A stretch of DNA of 64,000 bases from Balaenoptera acutorostrata (GCF_949987535.1 NC_080079.1:7506001-7570000), one strand, 5' to 3'; shown: positions 22,885 to 35,180, counted from the first letter of the stretch. Notes: a model not told the origin generated them from the sequence alone. A program made the numbers and translations.

Positions 22885-23235
22885 TTTTTCTTAATTAATT
22901 TATTTTATTTTTGGCTGCTTTGGGTCTTGGTTGCTGCACGTGGGCTTTCTCTAGTTGCGGCGAGCGGGGGCTACTCTTCGTTGCGGTGCGCAGGCTTCTC
23001 ATTGTGGTAGCTTCTCTCGTTGCGGAGCATGGGCTCCAGGTGCGTGGGTTTCAGTAGTTGTGGCATGCTGGCTCAGTAGTTGTGGCTCGCAGGCTCCAGA
23101 GTGCAGGCTCAGTAGTTGTGGCGCACGGGCTTAGTTGCTCCGCAGCATGTGGGATCTTCCCAGACCAGGGCTCGAACCCGTGTCCCCTGCCTTGGCAGGC
23201 AGATTCTTAACCACTGCACCACCAGGGAAGTCCCT
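22885..23235 (-). mobile_element. CHR-family SINE (long type), reverse
   Basis: Runs from 'ggctgctttgggtcttggtt' to 'ccaccagggaagtccc', at the right edge of the Tigger-like element. No clean target-site duplication could be read, possibly because it landed in an A/T-rich site. Confidence 0.9.
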
Positions 23236-23299
23236 AATTGATGTAATTTTTTAACCAACTAATCATACCACATTTGTCTCATTTGCTGGTATTCTTAAG

Positions 23300-23760
23300 G
23301 AAGTGTTCATAAAGTCCTGGGCTTTTATTTAACAATTTTTAAAAGCTTCATTTATCAAAATGACACATGTTTATTACAAAAAAATAAAGAAACATTCCAA
23401 GAAAAATGTGGAAATTATCCAAAATTCCATACCCAGTGATAACGTCAATGATCATTTTGGCAAGTATCTTTGTTTTGCACAAACCCAGTTATTTTTTAAT
23501 TGATTTTATTATATTTTTAGTGAATTATTTTTGGAATTGGCTATATAGTCACAAGGTTCAAAATCAAATTTCAAAATATGCAAAAGGATATATGTGTAAA
23601 AACTGAAAAGTGCCTCTTCACTAATAATCGATCTTGCTGCTTTTCGGTAAATATGTAAATATGCCTAGGTCTTTAGAAAGGTGGGACCATATTCCATGGT
23701 ACAGAGGTACCATAATTTATTTAATGCATCCTGGCTGAAGGACATTTTGTTGAAGTAGTT
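23300..23760 (-). mobile_element. L1 3' fragment, reverse
   Basis: Reads 'gacacatgtttattacaaaa', 'gatgatcattttggcaag'-like text and 'accataatttatttaatgca'. This is the reverse-strand pattern of old L1 3' ends. Confidence 0.55.
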
Positions 23761-24970
23761 ACACTACTCTCAGTCTGTGAAAGTACACAGCCCATGAGGA
23801 GCTCTCCAAAGTACACCACTGAGACCTTTGCTTTTAAACTTTCCTGAAAGGGAACCTCTCCCTGTCCACTTTCAGTCCCCCTTTGCTTCATCAAGCCTGG
23901 CTTCGTGCATTTTAGTGAAATCCTATCTTTTGTAGGACCTTGATATCTGCTTTCCAATTTAGTACAATGTTTGAGAAATAAGTTGACAAGAAAGAAAAGT
24001 TCAGGTCTACACATTTCAAAGGTTTTTTTTTGTCTCAGTGTCTTGCCTCCCCATGAGGTCAAGGCCCTTACAGTGTAAGTCCCAGTGAGCAGCACCTCTC
24101 ACTGGCCTTACAGACGGTAAGACACACACTTGCATCTTGCAAGCTCATGACAAATTGGATGGGGAAAAATCCAGTTGGGCCTGGGTGTGCCTGAAATTGT
24201 TCAGACATCTAAGCACCTTAGTAATGATCTTTTCTGGAATGTTGGCTTCCCTGGTTCAAAAGAGTAATCACTGGCATGTTATGTTGTGGTTTTGCCCTTT
24301 CTTTACCACCCCCTTCCCTGAAGCAGCAATCTCGTCTGTTTCCTTGACTAAATATTTCTTCCTGTCTTCCTCAAGGGCACATGTGTCCACACACATTTGT
24401 ATTTGCGGGCCACTCCTATGCCCAGGCTGGATTGATTGGGGTTTGGAAAGATCCAATAAGAAAAAAATAATGTGCACATCAAAGATTCCTTGAACTTTCT
24501 GGAGCTGATGGAAGAGCTGAAGGGGCCTTGGATAACATATAAGGCCTCCTGTGTGGCTGGCACAGGAGAGGTGCCCTCAAGCCCATGTGTAGGACCAAGG
24601 GCAGGAATAGAGCTGAGCAGCAAGTGCCCGGCTGAGAGATAGGAGATGACAGCCACTCATCCATGTCTGCTGACACTGGTGATGTGCCCACGCTCCCATC
24701 ACTCACGTTTTCCACCCACACAGCGGATGTTTTCCAGAACAATCTCTTCCAGAGTCACGGGAGAAGGACAGCGCATGGGTGATCCACCCATTTCAGAAGG
24801 AACTGGGTGTTCAGGGAATTAGTCATTCCACCCCTTTTAGGAAGGCAGTAAAACAGAAGTCAGGGGACACCTGGGCCTAGGGAGGGCCCAGCATGCTGCT
24901 TTGGGGAAGGCCATTTCCCAGCTTGGATCACCTTGTATTTCTCAGGGCGGCCCCATGACTTGGATTGAAC
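23761..24970. other. Unique sequence, no gene recognised
   Basis: Frames at 23721-24095 (minus) and 24137-24493 (plus) show no family signature and lack bounding splice sites I could defend. Confidence 0.35.
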
Positions 24971-24974
24971 GACA

Positions 24975-25215
24975 GAGTGGTTAAGGCCACAGGCTTGGAG
25001 CCAAGCTGCCGGAGTCAGCTGGCTGAGTCCATCCTCCACTTAGAAGTCCTATAGCCTAAATTCATGCCAGTTACCTAATCTCTCGGTTTCCTTAGCTGTA
25101 CAGAGAGCTAATGATAGTAGCTGCCTCCTAGGCTGTTCTGAGGGTTAAATGAGAAAACCACGTGCAGCCGGTGTCCAACTCTCCATAAGGGCTTGACAGA
25201 TGTTAGCAGCGGTTA
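24975..25215 (+). mobile_element. MIR SINE, nearly full length
   Basis: Follows MIR order: 'agagtggttaaggccacagg', 'ccagttacctaatctctcgg', 'ggctgttctgagggttaaat', 'gcttgacagatgttagc'. Well preserved for its age. Confidence 0.75.
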
Positions 25216-26497
25216 CCATCCCGAGAGCACCACCAGGGACTGGCCAGACCTGTCATCATCACAGTGTGCCAGGCGTAAGTGGGCAAGAGATCCCAGGTCA
25301 GGTGTGTGCTGTGCAGCCCAGGGCACTGCTGCCGTCCCTGCAGACGCAGAACGTCAGAGCCAGGGGGCCTTGGCGCTCAGCTGGCCAGGAGTTCAGAAGA
25401 GACTGAAGAACTTAAAAGGCCAACAGACCCAGGAGCCCTCCAGGTGCTCCTGATGGGTGGCCAGGCTCGGGGACAACAAAGCTAGTTCAATCCCCTCCCT
25501 TCACAGCTGGGGGATTGGAGATTCAGGGTGGGGAAGTAGCCAGTCCAGGTCCTGCAGCCACTCAGCGGCCAGGCCGGGGCTGCGATCTGGTCCTCAGAGC
25601 CCTCAGTTCTCTCCTTTCCCACAGGGGCTCCCTGCAGCCATGAGGCCGCATGGGAAAACCAATCAGGATGCCTCATGTTCTTTGAAGCATTTTTTTTTAA
25701 CCCAGAAGAAAGACAAGTGCATTCCCTGCCAATATACGTAAACACTTTCGTTTCAAAGAAAGCAGACTCCATGATGTTCGGATGTACCTGAATCTGAGTG
25801 GGAGTCTTGATCTCACTAGTGGACAGAGGATCCGCTGGTTGGTGGGCTGTGTAGAGACCTGTTTAATTTAGAGAACCCTTTCTCTGCAAATCAGGAGGAT
25901 GTGTACTCAGCTGTCTGTTTAAGAATTCACTCTTTTCAGAAGATAAATATCAGTCTGTCGTTTTGAAAGGGAGCATATGGGCATCAAATGACCACCATTA
26001 TCTTTTAATGGCAGACATGTGTTAATGAATATGTAAACGTCCAGAGGTGAGGCTGGGAAAGCTTGGCCGTCACTGGGCAGGATTTTGTAGAAATATTTTT
26101 TGCGTGAGGACCAGATGGTGTTTGGGCTTCCAGAGACAAAAGGTCAGAGGAGCAGTCTTCACTCCTCTCTCCTCACCCTCCGGGGGGCAGCCTCAGGGAG
26201 GGGCCTTATTATCCAACTTCTGTGCTCATGGGCCTCCTTGGGAGGGGGGGTTAAGGGACACACGCAGGCCTCCATGTTGGGATGATTCCTCCCCCCATGG
26301 CCTCAGCCAAGTGGACCTCACTTTCATCACCACCGAGTGTGGATGATGCCACCGGTGTGATGTGTAAAGTGCCCAGAGCCTGGCAGACAGTGGGTGTGCC
26401 ATGGGTGACAGTGACTATTGTCACCCAGGCCTGGACTCCACCCACCGGCCTGACCTGGTTCGGGCCGAGGTGCTGGCTCACTGCCATGCTGTGCTCT
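25216..26497. other. Unique sequence, no gene recognised
   Basis: Moderately GC-rich. The short frames between 25193 and 25772 overlap on both strands with no recognisable product. Confidence 0.35.
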
Positions 26498-26512
26498 AAA
26501 AAGGGAATGTAG

Positions 26513-26822
26513 GGCTTCCCTGGTGGCGCAGTGGTTAAGAATCTGCCTGCCAATGCAGGGGACACGGGTTCGAGCCCTGGCCCAGGAAGATCCCACATGC
26601 CGCGGAGCAACTAAGCCCGTGAGCCACAACTACTGAGCCTGCGCGTCTGGAGCCTGTGCTCTGCAACGGGAGAGGTCGTGACAGTGAGAGGCCCGCGCAC
26701 CGAGATGAAAAGTGGCCCCCGCTCGCCGCGACTGGACAAAGGCCTCGCACAGAAACGAAGACCCAACACAGCCAAAAATAAATAAATAAATAATTTTTTT
26801 TTTTTTAATTTAAAAAAAAAAT
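26513..26822 (+). mobile_element. CHR-family SINE (young long type)
   Basis: A full copy ('gggcttccctggtggcgcag' through 'acacagccaaaaataaataa'). The 15-bp target-site duplication aaaaagggaatgtag is perfect at 26498-26512 and 26823-26837. Confidence 0.96.
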
Positions 26823-26979
26823 AAAAAGGGAATGTAGTCAGGCTACGCCGCGGTGTGGCCAGGGCAGGAAGTGGAGCCTCTTTGCCACCCTGTCATTACC
26901 AGTCCAGGAGCTCCTCCCCGGCCTGGACTGAGGTGCCCTGGGGCCCCTCCTGCCTCAGTGGGCTCACACATGGGTGGCT

Positions 26980-27140
26980 GTGCAGACTGCTTGTTACAAT
27001 CACCAGGTGAGCTCTTTAACGCTACCAGTGGCCCCAGTCCAGACCAGTTAGATGAGAGCCCCAGCCGTGGGGCCTGGGTGTTGGTACTGCTAACACTCCC
27101 CAGGGGATTATAAAGTGCAGCCAGGGTGGAGAACCACTTA
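26980..27140 (+). mobile_element. MER5A-like hAT-Charlie fragment
   Basis: Resembles 'gcttgttacaatcaccaggt...gagccccagccgtgggg' and ends 'ggtggagaaccactta', which fits the inverted ends of MER5-type elements. Diverged. Confidence 0.5.
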
Positions 27141-27570
27141 GAGAACTAATAGTTTGGACTCACAAATCCAAGGCCAATGGTGTTCAGGTGTGAATTCGGC
27201 ACAGCTGAGCCAACTAGCCCCATCCCTGCCACGGGGCCAAGTTACAGGCTGTTACACGAAGGCAGGACTTCAAAGCCCAGCCAGCAGGGCCTGCGCTGCT
27301 ACCCTAGTCTGGACGAGGTGGGACACTTGCCCGGGTGTCCATTGAGGTCAGAGGTCGAGCATAGCCTGGGCTGTGATCCTGGTGGGGCTGCCTTGCACAT
27401 GCCCACAGGCTGCCCCTGAAAGGGTCCTTGTCCAACAGCACACCTACCTGTGGTCTGGGAAGGGCAGCCCATAGGGGGATGGGCCCAGCCTCTTTCTGGC
27501 ACCTGGGCCAGCCAGGCAGCAGCCTTACCCCTTCCAGATCCTTGGTGGTTTGCAAAATGCTAAGGACTGA
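27141..27570. other. Unique sequence, no gene recognised
   Basis: No exon or repeat family is recognised. Confidence 0.35.
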
Positions 27571-27579
27571 GGTTCAGTG

Positions 27580-27810
27580 ATTTGAACAATAACAACTTCA
27601 TTACCATCTGTTTCTTGAGGACTGCTCCAGGTTCTGGCTAGTCCTACCTACTTCACATGCATTAGCCAAATTCTAATCCCCACAGCATCCCAGTGAGGAA
27701 GGGGGTATGGTCCCAATTTCACAGATAAAGAAGAAAGTTCGGTAACTAGCTCAAGGTCTTACCAAGAGTAAGCTTGCTAAGCTGGAATTCACTCCCTCGT
27801 CTGATGGGCC
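27580..27810 (-). mobile_element. MIR SINE, reverse
   Basis: Reverse MIR text: 'ctacttcacatgcattagcc', 'cagcatcccagtgaggaag', 'gtcccaatttcacagataaa', 'gctcaaggtcttaccaagag'. Confidence 0.65.
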
Positions 27811-28032
27811 CAATTGCCCCTGATCCTTCTGCCAAATCACCCTGCCTCCTGCTCCCCAGGCGGGCCTGAGACTGCGGGGTAGGGAAGCCCACTGCCCAGG
27901 CTTGCATCTTGTCAGTGCATGTAAAGCTGGGGTTCAGGCTCTTCACATTTCATTCTTTCAGCCGCTTGTAGCAAAGCTCAGTTTAAGAGACTGTCAGAGA
28001 ATTCTGCTTCCAGAATTCTAGAAAAACTGGGT

Positions 28033-28036
<4 letters not shown>

Positions 28037-28066
<30 letters not shown>
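28037..28066. repeat. (CT)n microsatellite
   Basis: About 15 uninterrupted CT dinucleotides at the left edge of the L1 fragment. Confidence 0.97.
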
Positions 28067-28067
<1 letters not shown>

Positions 28068-28363
28068 GGTACATATGGCTTCATCAGACAATTCTTTCAA
28101 ACAATTTAGGAAAAAGTAATTCCAGTCTTACACAAACTCTTCCAGAAAATAGAAATAAATGGAATACTGCCCAACTCGTCTTGTAAAGTCAACATAACCT
28201 TGATTTCAAAACCAGATAAGGACTTAACAAGAAAGGAAAATTACAAGTGAATCTCTTTCATGAACGCTGATGCAAAATCCCTTAGCAAACTATTAGCAAA
28301 TTAAATCCAGTGATATATGAAAAGGATAATACCACACAAGAAAGTTTATTCTACAAATGATTG

Positions 28364-28696
28364 GGGGTTTTTTTGTTTTGTTTTTTTTTTGTTTTTTTTT
28401 TATTTTTATTTATTTATTTATTTATTTATTTATGGCTGTGTTGGGTCTTCGTTTCTGCGCGAGGGCCTTCTCCAGTTGCGGCAAGTGGGGGCCACTCTTC
28501 ATCGTGGTGCGCGGGCCTCTCACTATCGCGGCCTCTCTCGTTGCGTAGCACAGGCTCCAGACGCGCAGGCTCAGCAATTGTGGCTCACGGGCCTAGTTGC
28601 TCCGTGGCATGTGGGATCTTCCCAGACCAGGGCTCGAACCCGCGTCCCCTGCATTGGCAGGCAGATTCTCAACCACTGCGCTACCAGGGAAGCCCC
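28364..28696 (-). mobile_element. CHR-family SINE (young long type), reverse, inside L1
   Basis: A long T/(TTTA)n run, then 'ggctgtgttgggtcttcgtt' through 'ctaccagggaagccc'. The target-site duplication caaatgattg is perfect at 28354-28363 and 28697-28706. Confidence 0.95.
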
Positions 28697-29931
28697 CAAA
28701 TGATTGTTTTAACATTCAAAAAAAAAATGTATTTTACTATTACATTTAATAAGGGGTAAAATCATATGCTTTTGATCCAATCCAATATTCATTCATAGTA
28801 ATAAAAAGAAACTCTCAGAAAACTAGGAAAGAAGATTACAGAAAGGTAACAGAACTTCCTCAATCTGATAGAATATCTGCAAAAAAGCTTCTTACTAAAT
28901 GTGAAATATTGAAAGCTTTCTCTCTGGGATCAGGAATGAGACAGGCTGTGCCCTATCAACGCTTCTATTTAACATTATATGGAGGTACCAGCAAGAACAA
29001 AAGGTCAAAAGAGGAGTAGCAGGTATAAAGAATGGAAGGGAAGAAATAAGACTGTCATTATTCATAGGAAACATGATTGTATGCATAGAAAATCAAAATA
29101 ATCTGTAGATAAACTCTTAGAATTAAATGATTTAGCAAGATTGCTGAGTACAAGGTCAATATCACCAAAAATTAATTGTATTTCAATATACTACTGACAA
29201 ATCAATAAAAAATGAAATGTATAAATATTAATATTTATAATATTATATGTGTGCTTGCACACACCTCCCACACACACACACTTGCACACACGCCCCACAT
29301 TAAATGCCTTGGAATAAAACGAATGAAAGATATGAGAGATGTCTACACAAAACACAAGTCAGTATGGCAAGAAATTAATAAAGCCTTAAATAAATGGACA
29401 GATATGTCTGGTTTATGGATTAGAAGACTCAATATTGTAAAGATGTCAATTCTTCCCAATTGATCTATGGAGTCAATGCGATTGAAATCCCAAGAAGATT
29501 ATTTGGGGAATTTGGAAATGGACAGTCTGATGCTAAAGTTTGTATGGAAATGCAAAGAGCCAAGAATGGCCAAGAACAAAGCTCGAAGATTTACACTGCC
29601 AGATATCAATAGTTATTATACACTTACATTACAATAAATAGGCCACTGGAACAAAAGAATTCAGAAACAGACCTGCATTCGATTTATGACAAATGTGACA
29701 ATGGAGTGCTATGGGGGAAAGGATTATCTTTAATAACTGTTGCTGAGTCAACTGGATATTCATAGAGAAAAGACAAATTTTGACCCTTAGGTCATATAAC
29801 ATACAAAAATTTTGACCCTTATTTCATAACATATGCAAAAATCAAAATATGAAAAGTAAAACAATAAATCTTCTAGAAAAAAAACTCAGCAGAAAATTTT
29901 CATGACATTGTAACAGGTTAAGATTTCTTGA

Positions 29932-30053
29932 GAATTCCCTGGCAGTCCAGTGGTTAGGAATCTACGCTTTCACTGCCAAGGCCCGGGTTCAATCCCTGGT
30001 GGGAGAACTAAGATCCCTCAAGTCATGTGACACAGCCAAAAACAAAAAAAAAA
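29932..30053 (+). mobile_element. CHR-family SINE (short type), inside L1
   Basis: Reads 'gaattccctggcagtccagt' and 'acgctttcactgccaagg', ending 'cacagccaaaaacaaaa'. The flanks atttctt on both sides fit a short target-site duplication. Confidence 0.88.
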
Positions 30054-30328
30054 AATTTCTTAAACCAAATGCAAAAAGACTTAACCATAAAGGAAAACAA
30101 TTGGTAAGTTATATCAGATGAAAATTTTAAATTTCTGTTCAGCAAAAAACACCTTTAAGAGAATAAAAAAAGATAAGCCATTGAACTGGGAAAAGAATAT
30201 CTTTTGGGCTACATATATGTGTATATGAATACATACAACACACATAGATATACACATACACACATATATATTTTTATTACTGTCTAGAATATATATGAAC
30301 TCTTACAAACCAAAAAGAAAAAGGCAGG

Positions 30329-30640
30329 GACCTCCTTGGTGGCGTAATTGTTAAGAATCCACCTGCCAGTGCAGGGGACACAGGTTTGAGCCCTGGTCCG
30401 GGAAGATCTCACATGTCACAGAGCAACTAAGCCCGTGAGCCACAACTACTGAGCCCGTGCGCCACATCTACTGAAGCCCACGCGCCTAGAGCCCGTGCTC
30501 CGCAAAAAGAGAAGCCACCGCAATGAGAAGCCCATGCACCTCAACGAAGGGTAGCCCCTGCTCGCTGCAACTAGAGAAAGCCCACGCGCAGAAACGAAGA
30601 CCCAACACAGCCAAAAATAAATAAATAAATCTATTTTTAA
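30329..30640 (+). mobile_element. CHR-family SINE (older long type), inside L1
   Basis: Reads 'gggacctccttggtggcgta' through 'acccaacacagccaaaaata'. The head carries several substitutions, so it is an older copy. Confidence 0.9.
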
Positions 30641-31251
30641 AAAGTGTTTCTGTATCTATTGGATGATCATGTATTTCATGTATTTTTTTAAAAAAGAAAA
30701 AGGAAAAAGGAGACAACATAACAGAAAAATGAGCTCAAAAAGAACTTCACAAAAGAAGTTATTCAAATGGCCAATAAACACAGAGAAAGGTGCTCAACAT
30801 CACTAGTTTGCAGGCAAGCAGAACTTCAAACCACAGTGATCGCCACTCACACTAACCACAATGGCTAAAACATTTTACGCTGACCATACCAGGTGCAGGT
30901 AAGGATGGAGCTCCTGCAACTCATATCCGGCTATTGGGAGTATGAGTTGGGGTGACAACAATGGGAAAGTGTTGGCTGTATCTACCAAAGCTGAACAATT
31001 ACACACCGTATGACCAGCAATGCACTCAGATATGCACCCAAAAGAAACATGGACGTAGGTTTACCAAAACACATGATGAGAATATTCCGACCTGCGTTAT
31101 TTGCTGCCCCCTCCACTCCCAGAAAAGTCTCAAACACCCATCCACAGTTAGACAATCGCTGCCCTCAACAGCATGGATGAATCTCACAAACATAATGTTG
31201 AGTGAAAAAAGCAGACACGTTTGTAAACAGACAAAATTAATTCATGGTGAG

Positions 31252-31559
31252 TGTCTTAGCTTGGGCTGCTATAAAAGAATGCCATAGACTGGGGGGTTTA
31301 TAAACAACAGAAATGTATTCCTCACGGTTCTGGAGCCTGACATCTGAGATCAGGGCTCTGCTGAGGATCCTCTTCCTGGTTTGCAAGATCTCTCCTGTCT
31401 GCTCTTATAAAGACCCTAATTCCATCATGAGCGTTCCACCCTCATGACCTAATCTAATCCTAATGCCTCTTAAAGACCCCACCTCCAAATACCATCTCAC
31501 TGGGGATTAGCGTTTCAACATATGAATTTTGAGAGGACACAAACATTCAGTCTATAACA
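31252..31559 (-). mobile_element. MaLR-type solo LTR (MSTA-like), reverse, inside L1
   Basis: Begins TG and ends CA on the plus strand (tgtcttagcttggg ... cagtctataaca), 308 bp long. The reverse complement follows MST order with 'aaaattcatatgttgaaac' and 'gatggtatttggaggtgggg'. A 5-bp target-site duplication is visible: GTGAG at 31247-31251 and ATGAG at 31560-31564. Confidence 0.85.
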
Positions 31560-31620
31560 ATGAGAAGTCAGGAGAGTGGGAGTAATATGGAGAGGGGACA
31601 TGAAGGGGTGTTCTAAGGCC

Positions 31621-31860
31621 CGTTTTCTTAATTGAGATAAAATTGACATATAACATTATATTAGTTTCAGCTGTACACATCATGATTCGATATATTAGTC
31701 TCAGCTGTACACATCATGATTCGATATATGTACATATTGGGAAGTGATCACCACAATATGAGTATTTCTTGACCTTTGTGCTGATTTCATAGGTACGTTT
31801 GCTTTGTCAAAAATTCAACAACTATGCATTTATAATTGTGTCCTTTCTGTATATATGTTA
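31621..31860 (-). mobile_element. L1 3' UTR fragment, reverse
   Basis: Contains 'attgagataaaattgacata' and 'gtttcagctgtacacatcat', followed by text matching reverse L1M ends. It holds a 34-bp tandem duplication. Confidence 0.6.
31660..31727 (+). repeat. 34-bp tandem duplication in L1
   Basis: Two adjacent units (31660-31693, 31694-31727) starting attagtYtcagctgtacac differ at one base. Confidence 0.95.
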
Positions 31861-32765
31861 CGCTTTGATTAAAAATTTAGTCAAACAATAGAGAAGGGAA
31901 GGGGAAAGCGGGAGAGGAGTGTAGAATAGAAAAAGAGGGAGGGGGGGAGGAGAGAAGATGCCACAACCTCCCCAAGGAACTGGGGCTGACAGTTGGTCCC
32001 GCCAGGTCTCCAGGAGCCCAGAGCACAATTTCCCAGCATCGGCTGTGGCAAAGCACACTGAGGCTGGATTTGGTAGGAAACAGATGGCTAGAGAAAGGTG
32101 CCAGCGATCTTGCGCCATCCTCCTTCTCCTGAGGGCTTGGATGTCATGCAGCCTCAGTCAGCACTCTGTGCCCACTCCCCCTAGGTGGGTGGAGATTTGA
32201 GTGCCAAACTCTGGATAAAGAACAGGGATTAATTTGATCCTCCACCTGGGTACCTCTGAGTGGGCAGGCCTAGGGAATGGGGAGGCGGGGTGTGTGCGTG
32301 ACCTGCCATGTGGCTGACCTCCACCTTGGTTCCACTCTTCCGGTCCGAGCTGGGGCAGGGGAGGGAGTGTGAGGGTCGGGACAGGGGTCGCTGAGATTGC
32401 AGCTGCCCGGAAGAGGTCTCCTGACCCCTGCCCGGCTCTGGCCAGGACGCCACAAAGGGCACTGCAGGCTGAGCCAAAGACAGCCAAGCCCTCTGAGCTG
32501 GGAGCCAAACTCCACAGGGGCTCCAGAGTGAATGCTCCAGCCGGTTCTTTGTTTCCTTCAATCTGGGACATAGGTTGCCCGAGATGATCCCTACTGGGCT
32601 GACGTTCTGAGTCTGCGATGGTCTGGAGCAGACCAGCTGAAGGAGAAGGCAGGAGGCCTGGGCTCTGGTTCTTTTACTGGCTTTGTGGCCGGGGGCACGT
32701 CACAAGGCTGCCCTTGCCTCGGTTCCCTCCTCATAATGGGTGAGCGTCCTGTGCCGCCCATTATG
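31861..32765. other. Unique sequence with a purine tract, no gene recognised
   Basis: A GA-rich tract lies at 31890-31955. The region around 32350-32560 is GC-rich, with frames on both strands and no recognisable product. Confidence 0.35.
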
Positions 32766-32769
32766 GTAG

Positions 32770-32930
32770 CCACTGATCACATGGCATGTGGCTATTTAAA
32801 TCTAGATTCAAATTAGTTAAAATTGAACAAAATGAAAAGCTCAGTTTTTCCACCGTGCTAGCCCACAGAGCGGCTAGTGGCTACTGTATTGGACGATGCA
32901 GGTGTAGAACATTTCCATCATTACAGAAAG
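32770..32930 (+). mobile_element. Small hAT-type DNA transposon fragment (family uncertain)
   Basis: 'gtagccactgatcacatggc' followed by 'atgtggctatttaaat', and 'gcggctagtggctactgtat' followed by 'tggac', resemble a common mammalian hAT MITE. The family name is not certain. Confidence 0.45.
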
Positions 32931-33189
32931 TTATAGGGGGCAGGGCTGGGCTAGACCAATCTGCGGTTTCATGACCTTTTTATTACCCAAAGACCACTGT
33001 AGTCAACAGATACACTGAGGAAGAGGCGACCAGAGCCCCCAAGGCTCTTCACATCTCACAGCGGCTCCCAGGCTCTTGCATTGGACCCCATCTGAGGGAA
33101 AGCTCCCAGCACCAGTGTTTGCTGATCTCTTAGCTATAAAACTGTGCGTCTGGGATGAAGACGTAGTTTGAGACAATAGTAGCCACAGG

Positions 33190-33400
33190 TTATGAGTATT
33201 GGTTTCTTTCCAGGCTTTGTTTTCAGGACTTCATATACTCTATTTCACTTAATCCTCACAAAAACCCTATGAAAGGTATTACCATTCATCTCCACCTACA
33301 GATGAGGCTCGGAGACTTTGAGTAACTTGCCCTAGGGCACACCATTAAGGAATTCAAACACCAGGAGATTCTGATTCCAAAGACGACCTCATAGCGCTGT
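33190..33400 (-). mobile_element. MIR SINE, reverse
   Basis: Reverse MIR text: 'acttaatcctcacaaaaacc', 'ctacagatgaggctcggaga', 'gagtaacttgccctagggca'. Confidence 0.7.
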
Positions 33401-34785
33401 CTTAAGCTACTCTCCAGGCCTAGCAGATGTGGCCAGAAAGGCCCTGCGGTCACGGCTCCATGGGGGTGGGGGGGTCTCCATCACCACCGGACAGGGAACA
33501 AGTTCGTGCAGAAAGCCTGAGTGCTGCCCTGAGACAGCTGGTGCGCTGGGGGAGGGGGCTCAGGAGAGAAGCCAGGACTGAACAGACGAGGAATCCTTCC
33601 AGCTGGACCAGAGCTGATGGCCTGGACCGGTGGGGCGGAGCGGGAAAGGGGCGTGGGTGGTGCAGAGAGAGTGCCTCCGCTCTGAAAGGAACGAGCATGT
33701 AGGGGTCACTCCAAAAGAGCAGCACGCGGCAGGTGAGGTGGTCCTGATTGTTTGGAGGACCCTGATTGGTGTAAGGCATCTCATGGAGGCCAGGACTGCT
33801 CTATTCTCTCTTCTCCCACCCCACCCCCAGTGGACTTCTCACCTTTGGTTTTCCTTTAACCTGAGGTCACTCTTCATCCAGGCATGTTCGTTTCTTCTCA
33901 TTTATACAGCCTACAGGTGAATACATTCAACCTAGCGTTTTACTAGCCCTGATTGGCCCAGGATGCAATCAGGTTTGCCGATTTTGCCCCCAGGAGGATC
34001 AGGCTGTTAAGGTAGGCTGGGAAAATCACGAGGGATTTGTCGGGATGGTGATCCTACAAAATCACCAGCTCTTAAAATGCCATTTGGATCCTGGAGTTCA
34101 GTTTAGAGACTAGTGGTAGGGTGACCATCATCTTAAGGAGTTTCCACCATGTGAGAATTTCAGTGCTAAAACTGAGAAGTCCCCTGGCACACCAGGATGA
34201 GTCAGTCAATTAGTGGCTCCTCTCCAGGAAACTCACCTTCTCTTTCTAAATGCTGCTGGTCCCGTGGGACTTCAACACCTGACGTCACTCTGAGAATTGT
34301 CAGTGATGGGAGCTTTAGCTTGGCATGCAGGCTGTACTGCCAGAAACGTCCATGCCATCAATGTACGTGAAAATGCCCACTTGGGAGCTTGGAACCTTTC
34401 AGTCAAAAATGAGCAGTTGCTGAAACAGGAGGGGAAGGGTGGAATCGCCAGCCACGGAGCAAGCCAACCGGCCAAGGCTCATGCCCACCCAGCCAGAACT
34501 GGAGGGATGATTCTGGGGCAAAAAGAGCCGAGAGCCAGAGTACTGTTTATTCTAGGGCAGCTGAGAGGCAGATACACTCTTCTTGGCCTCCTGCTGGGCC
34601 TCACGTGTTCAAAGCCACCTTCTTCAGGAAGACACAAGCCTCACCCTTCTGTCTCCCCCAGGTAGCAGGGGACATGCTGTTGCCTGCCGTCTCACACTGG
34701 ACAAAGTGGAATGGGGGATTCAACCTGGGCAAAGATCAGGATTTGGGTTGCAGCTTCCCATTTATTTGTAATGCAAATAATACCC
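33401..34785. other. Unique sequence, no gene recognised
   Basis: Frames in 33427-33920 and 34297-34838 show no domain and overlap each other. I see no supported exon. Confidence 0.35.
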
Positions 34786-34865
34786 CAAGATATGTGCAAT
34801 GGGCACATGAAAGGATGATCAACATCACGTGTCACTAGGGAAATGCAAGTCAAAACTGTAGTGGA

Positions 34866-35180
34866 GGGAATTCCCTGGTGGCGCAGTGGTTAAGAATCCG
34901 CTTGCCAATGCAGGGGACAAAGGTTCGAGCCCTGGTCCGGGAAGATCCCACATGCCATGGAGCAACTAAGCCCGTGTGCCACAACTACTGAGCCTGCGGT
35001 CTAGAGCCCGTGCTCCACATCAAGAGAATCCACCACAAGGAGAAGCTCGTGCACCGCAATGAAGAGTAGCCCCCGCTCACCACAACTAGAGAAACCCCAC
35101 GCGAGGCAACAAAGACCCAATGCAGCCAAAAATAAATTAATTAATTTAAATAAATAAAATTAAATTTTTTTAAAAAGAGG
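34866..35180 (+). mobile_element. CHR-family SINE (older long type)
   Basis: Reads 'gaattccctggtggcgcagt' through 'acccaatgcagccaaaaata'. It is inserted in L1. Confidence 0.92.

Larger units (their letters stand above)
28070..31620 (+). mobile_element. Broken L1 (ORF2 and 3' region) with nested insertions
   Basis: Reverse-transcriptase remnants are readable. 'MKRIIPHKKVYST' lies just left of the first SINE, 'KAFSLGSGMRQ' near 28910-28945, and 'WIRRLNIVKMSILPN' ends at about 29460. Further right, 'ttattcaaatggccaataaa' and 'ggtgctcaacatcactag' are later ORF2 text. The frame is shifted and stopped many times, so it is dead. SINEs at 28364, 29932 and 30329 and a MaLR LTR at 31252-31559 interrupt it; L1 text resumes briefly after the LTR. 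Confidence 0.8.

Noticed and set aside
28895..29463. Reverse-transcriptase-like frames near 28.9-29.5 kb
   Set aside because: They are L1 ORF2 remnants with many stops and frameshifts and nested SINEs, so not a functional gene.
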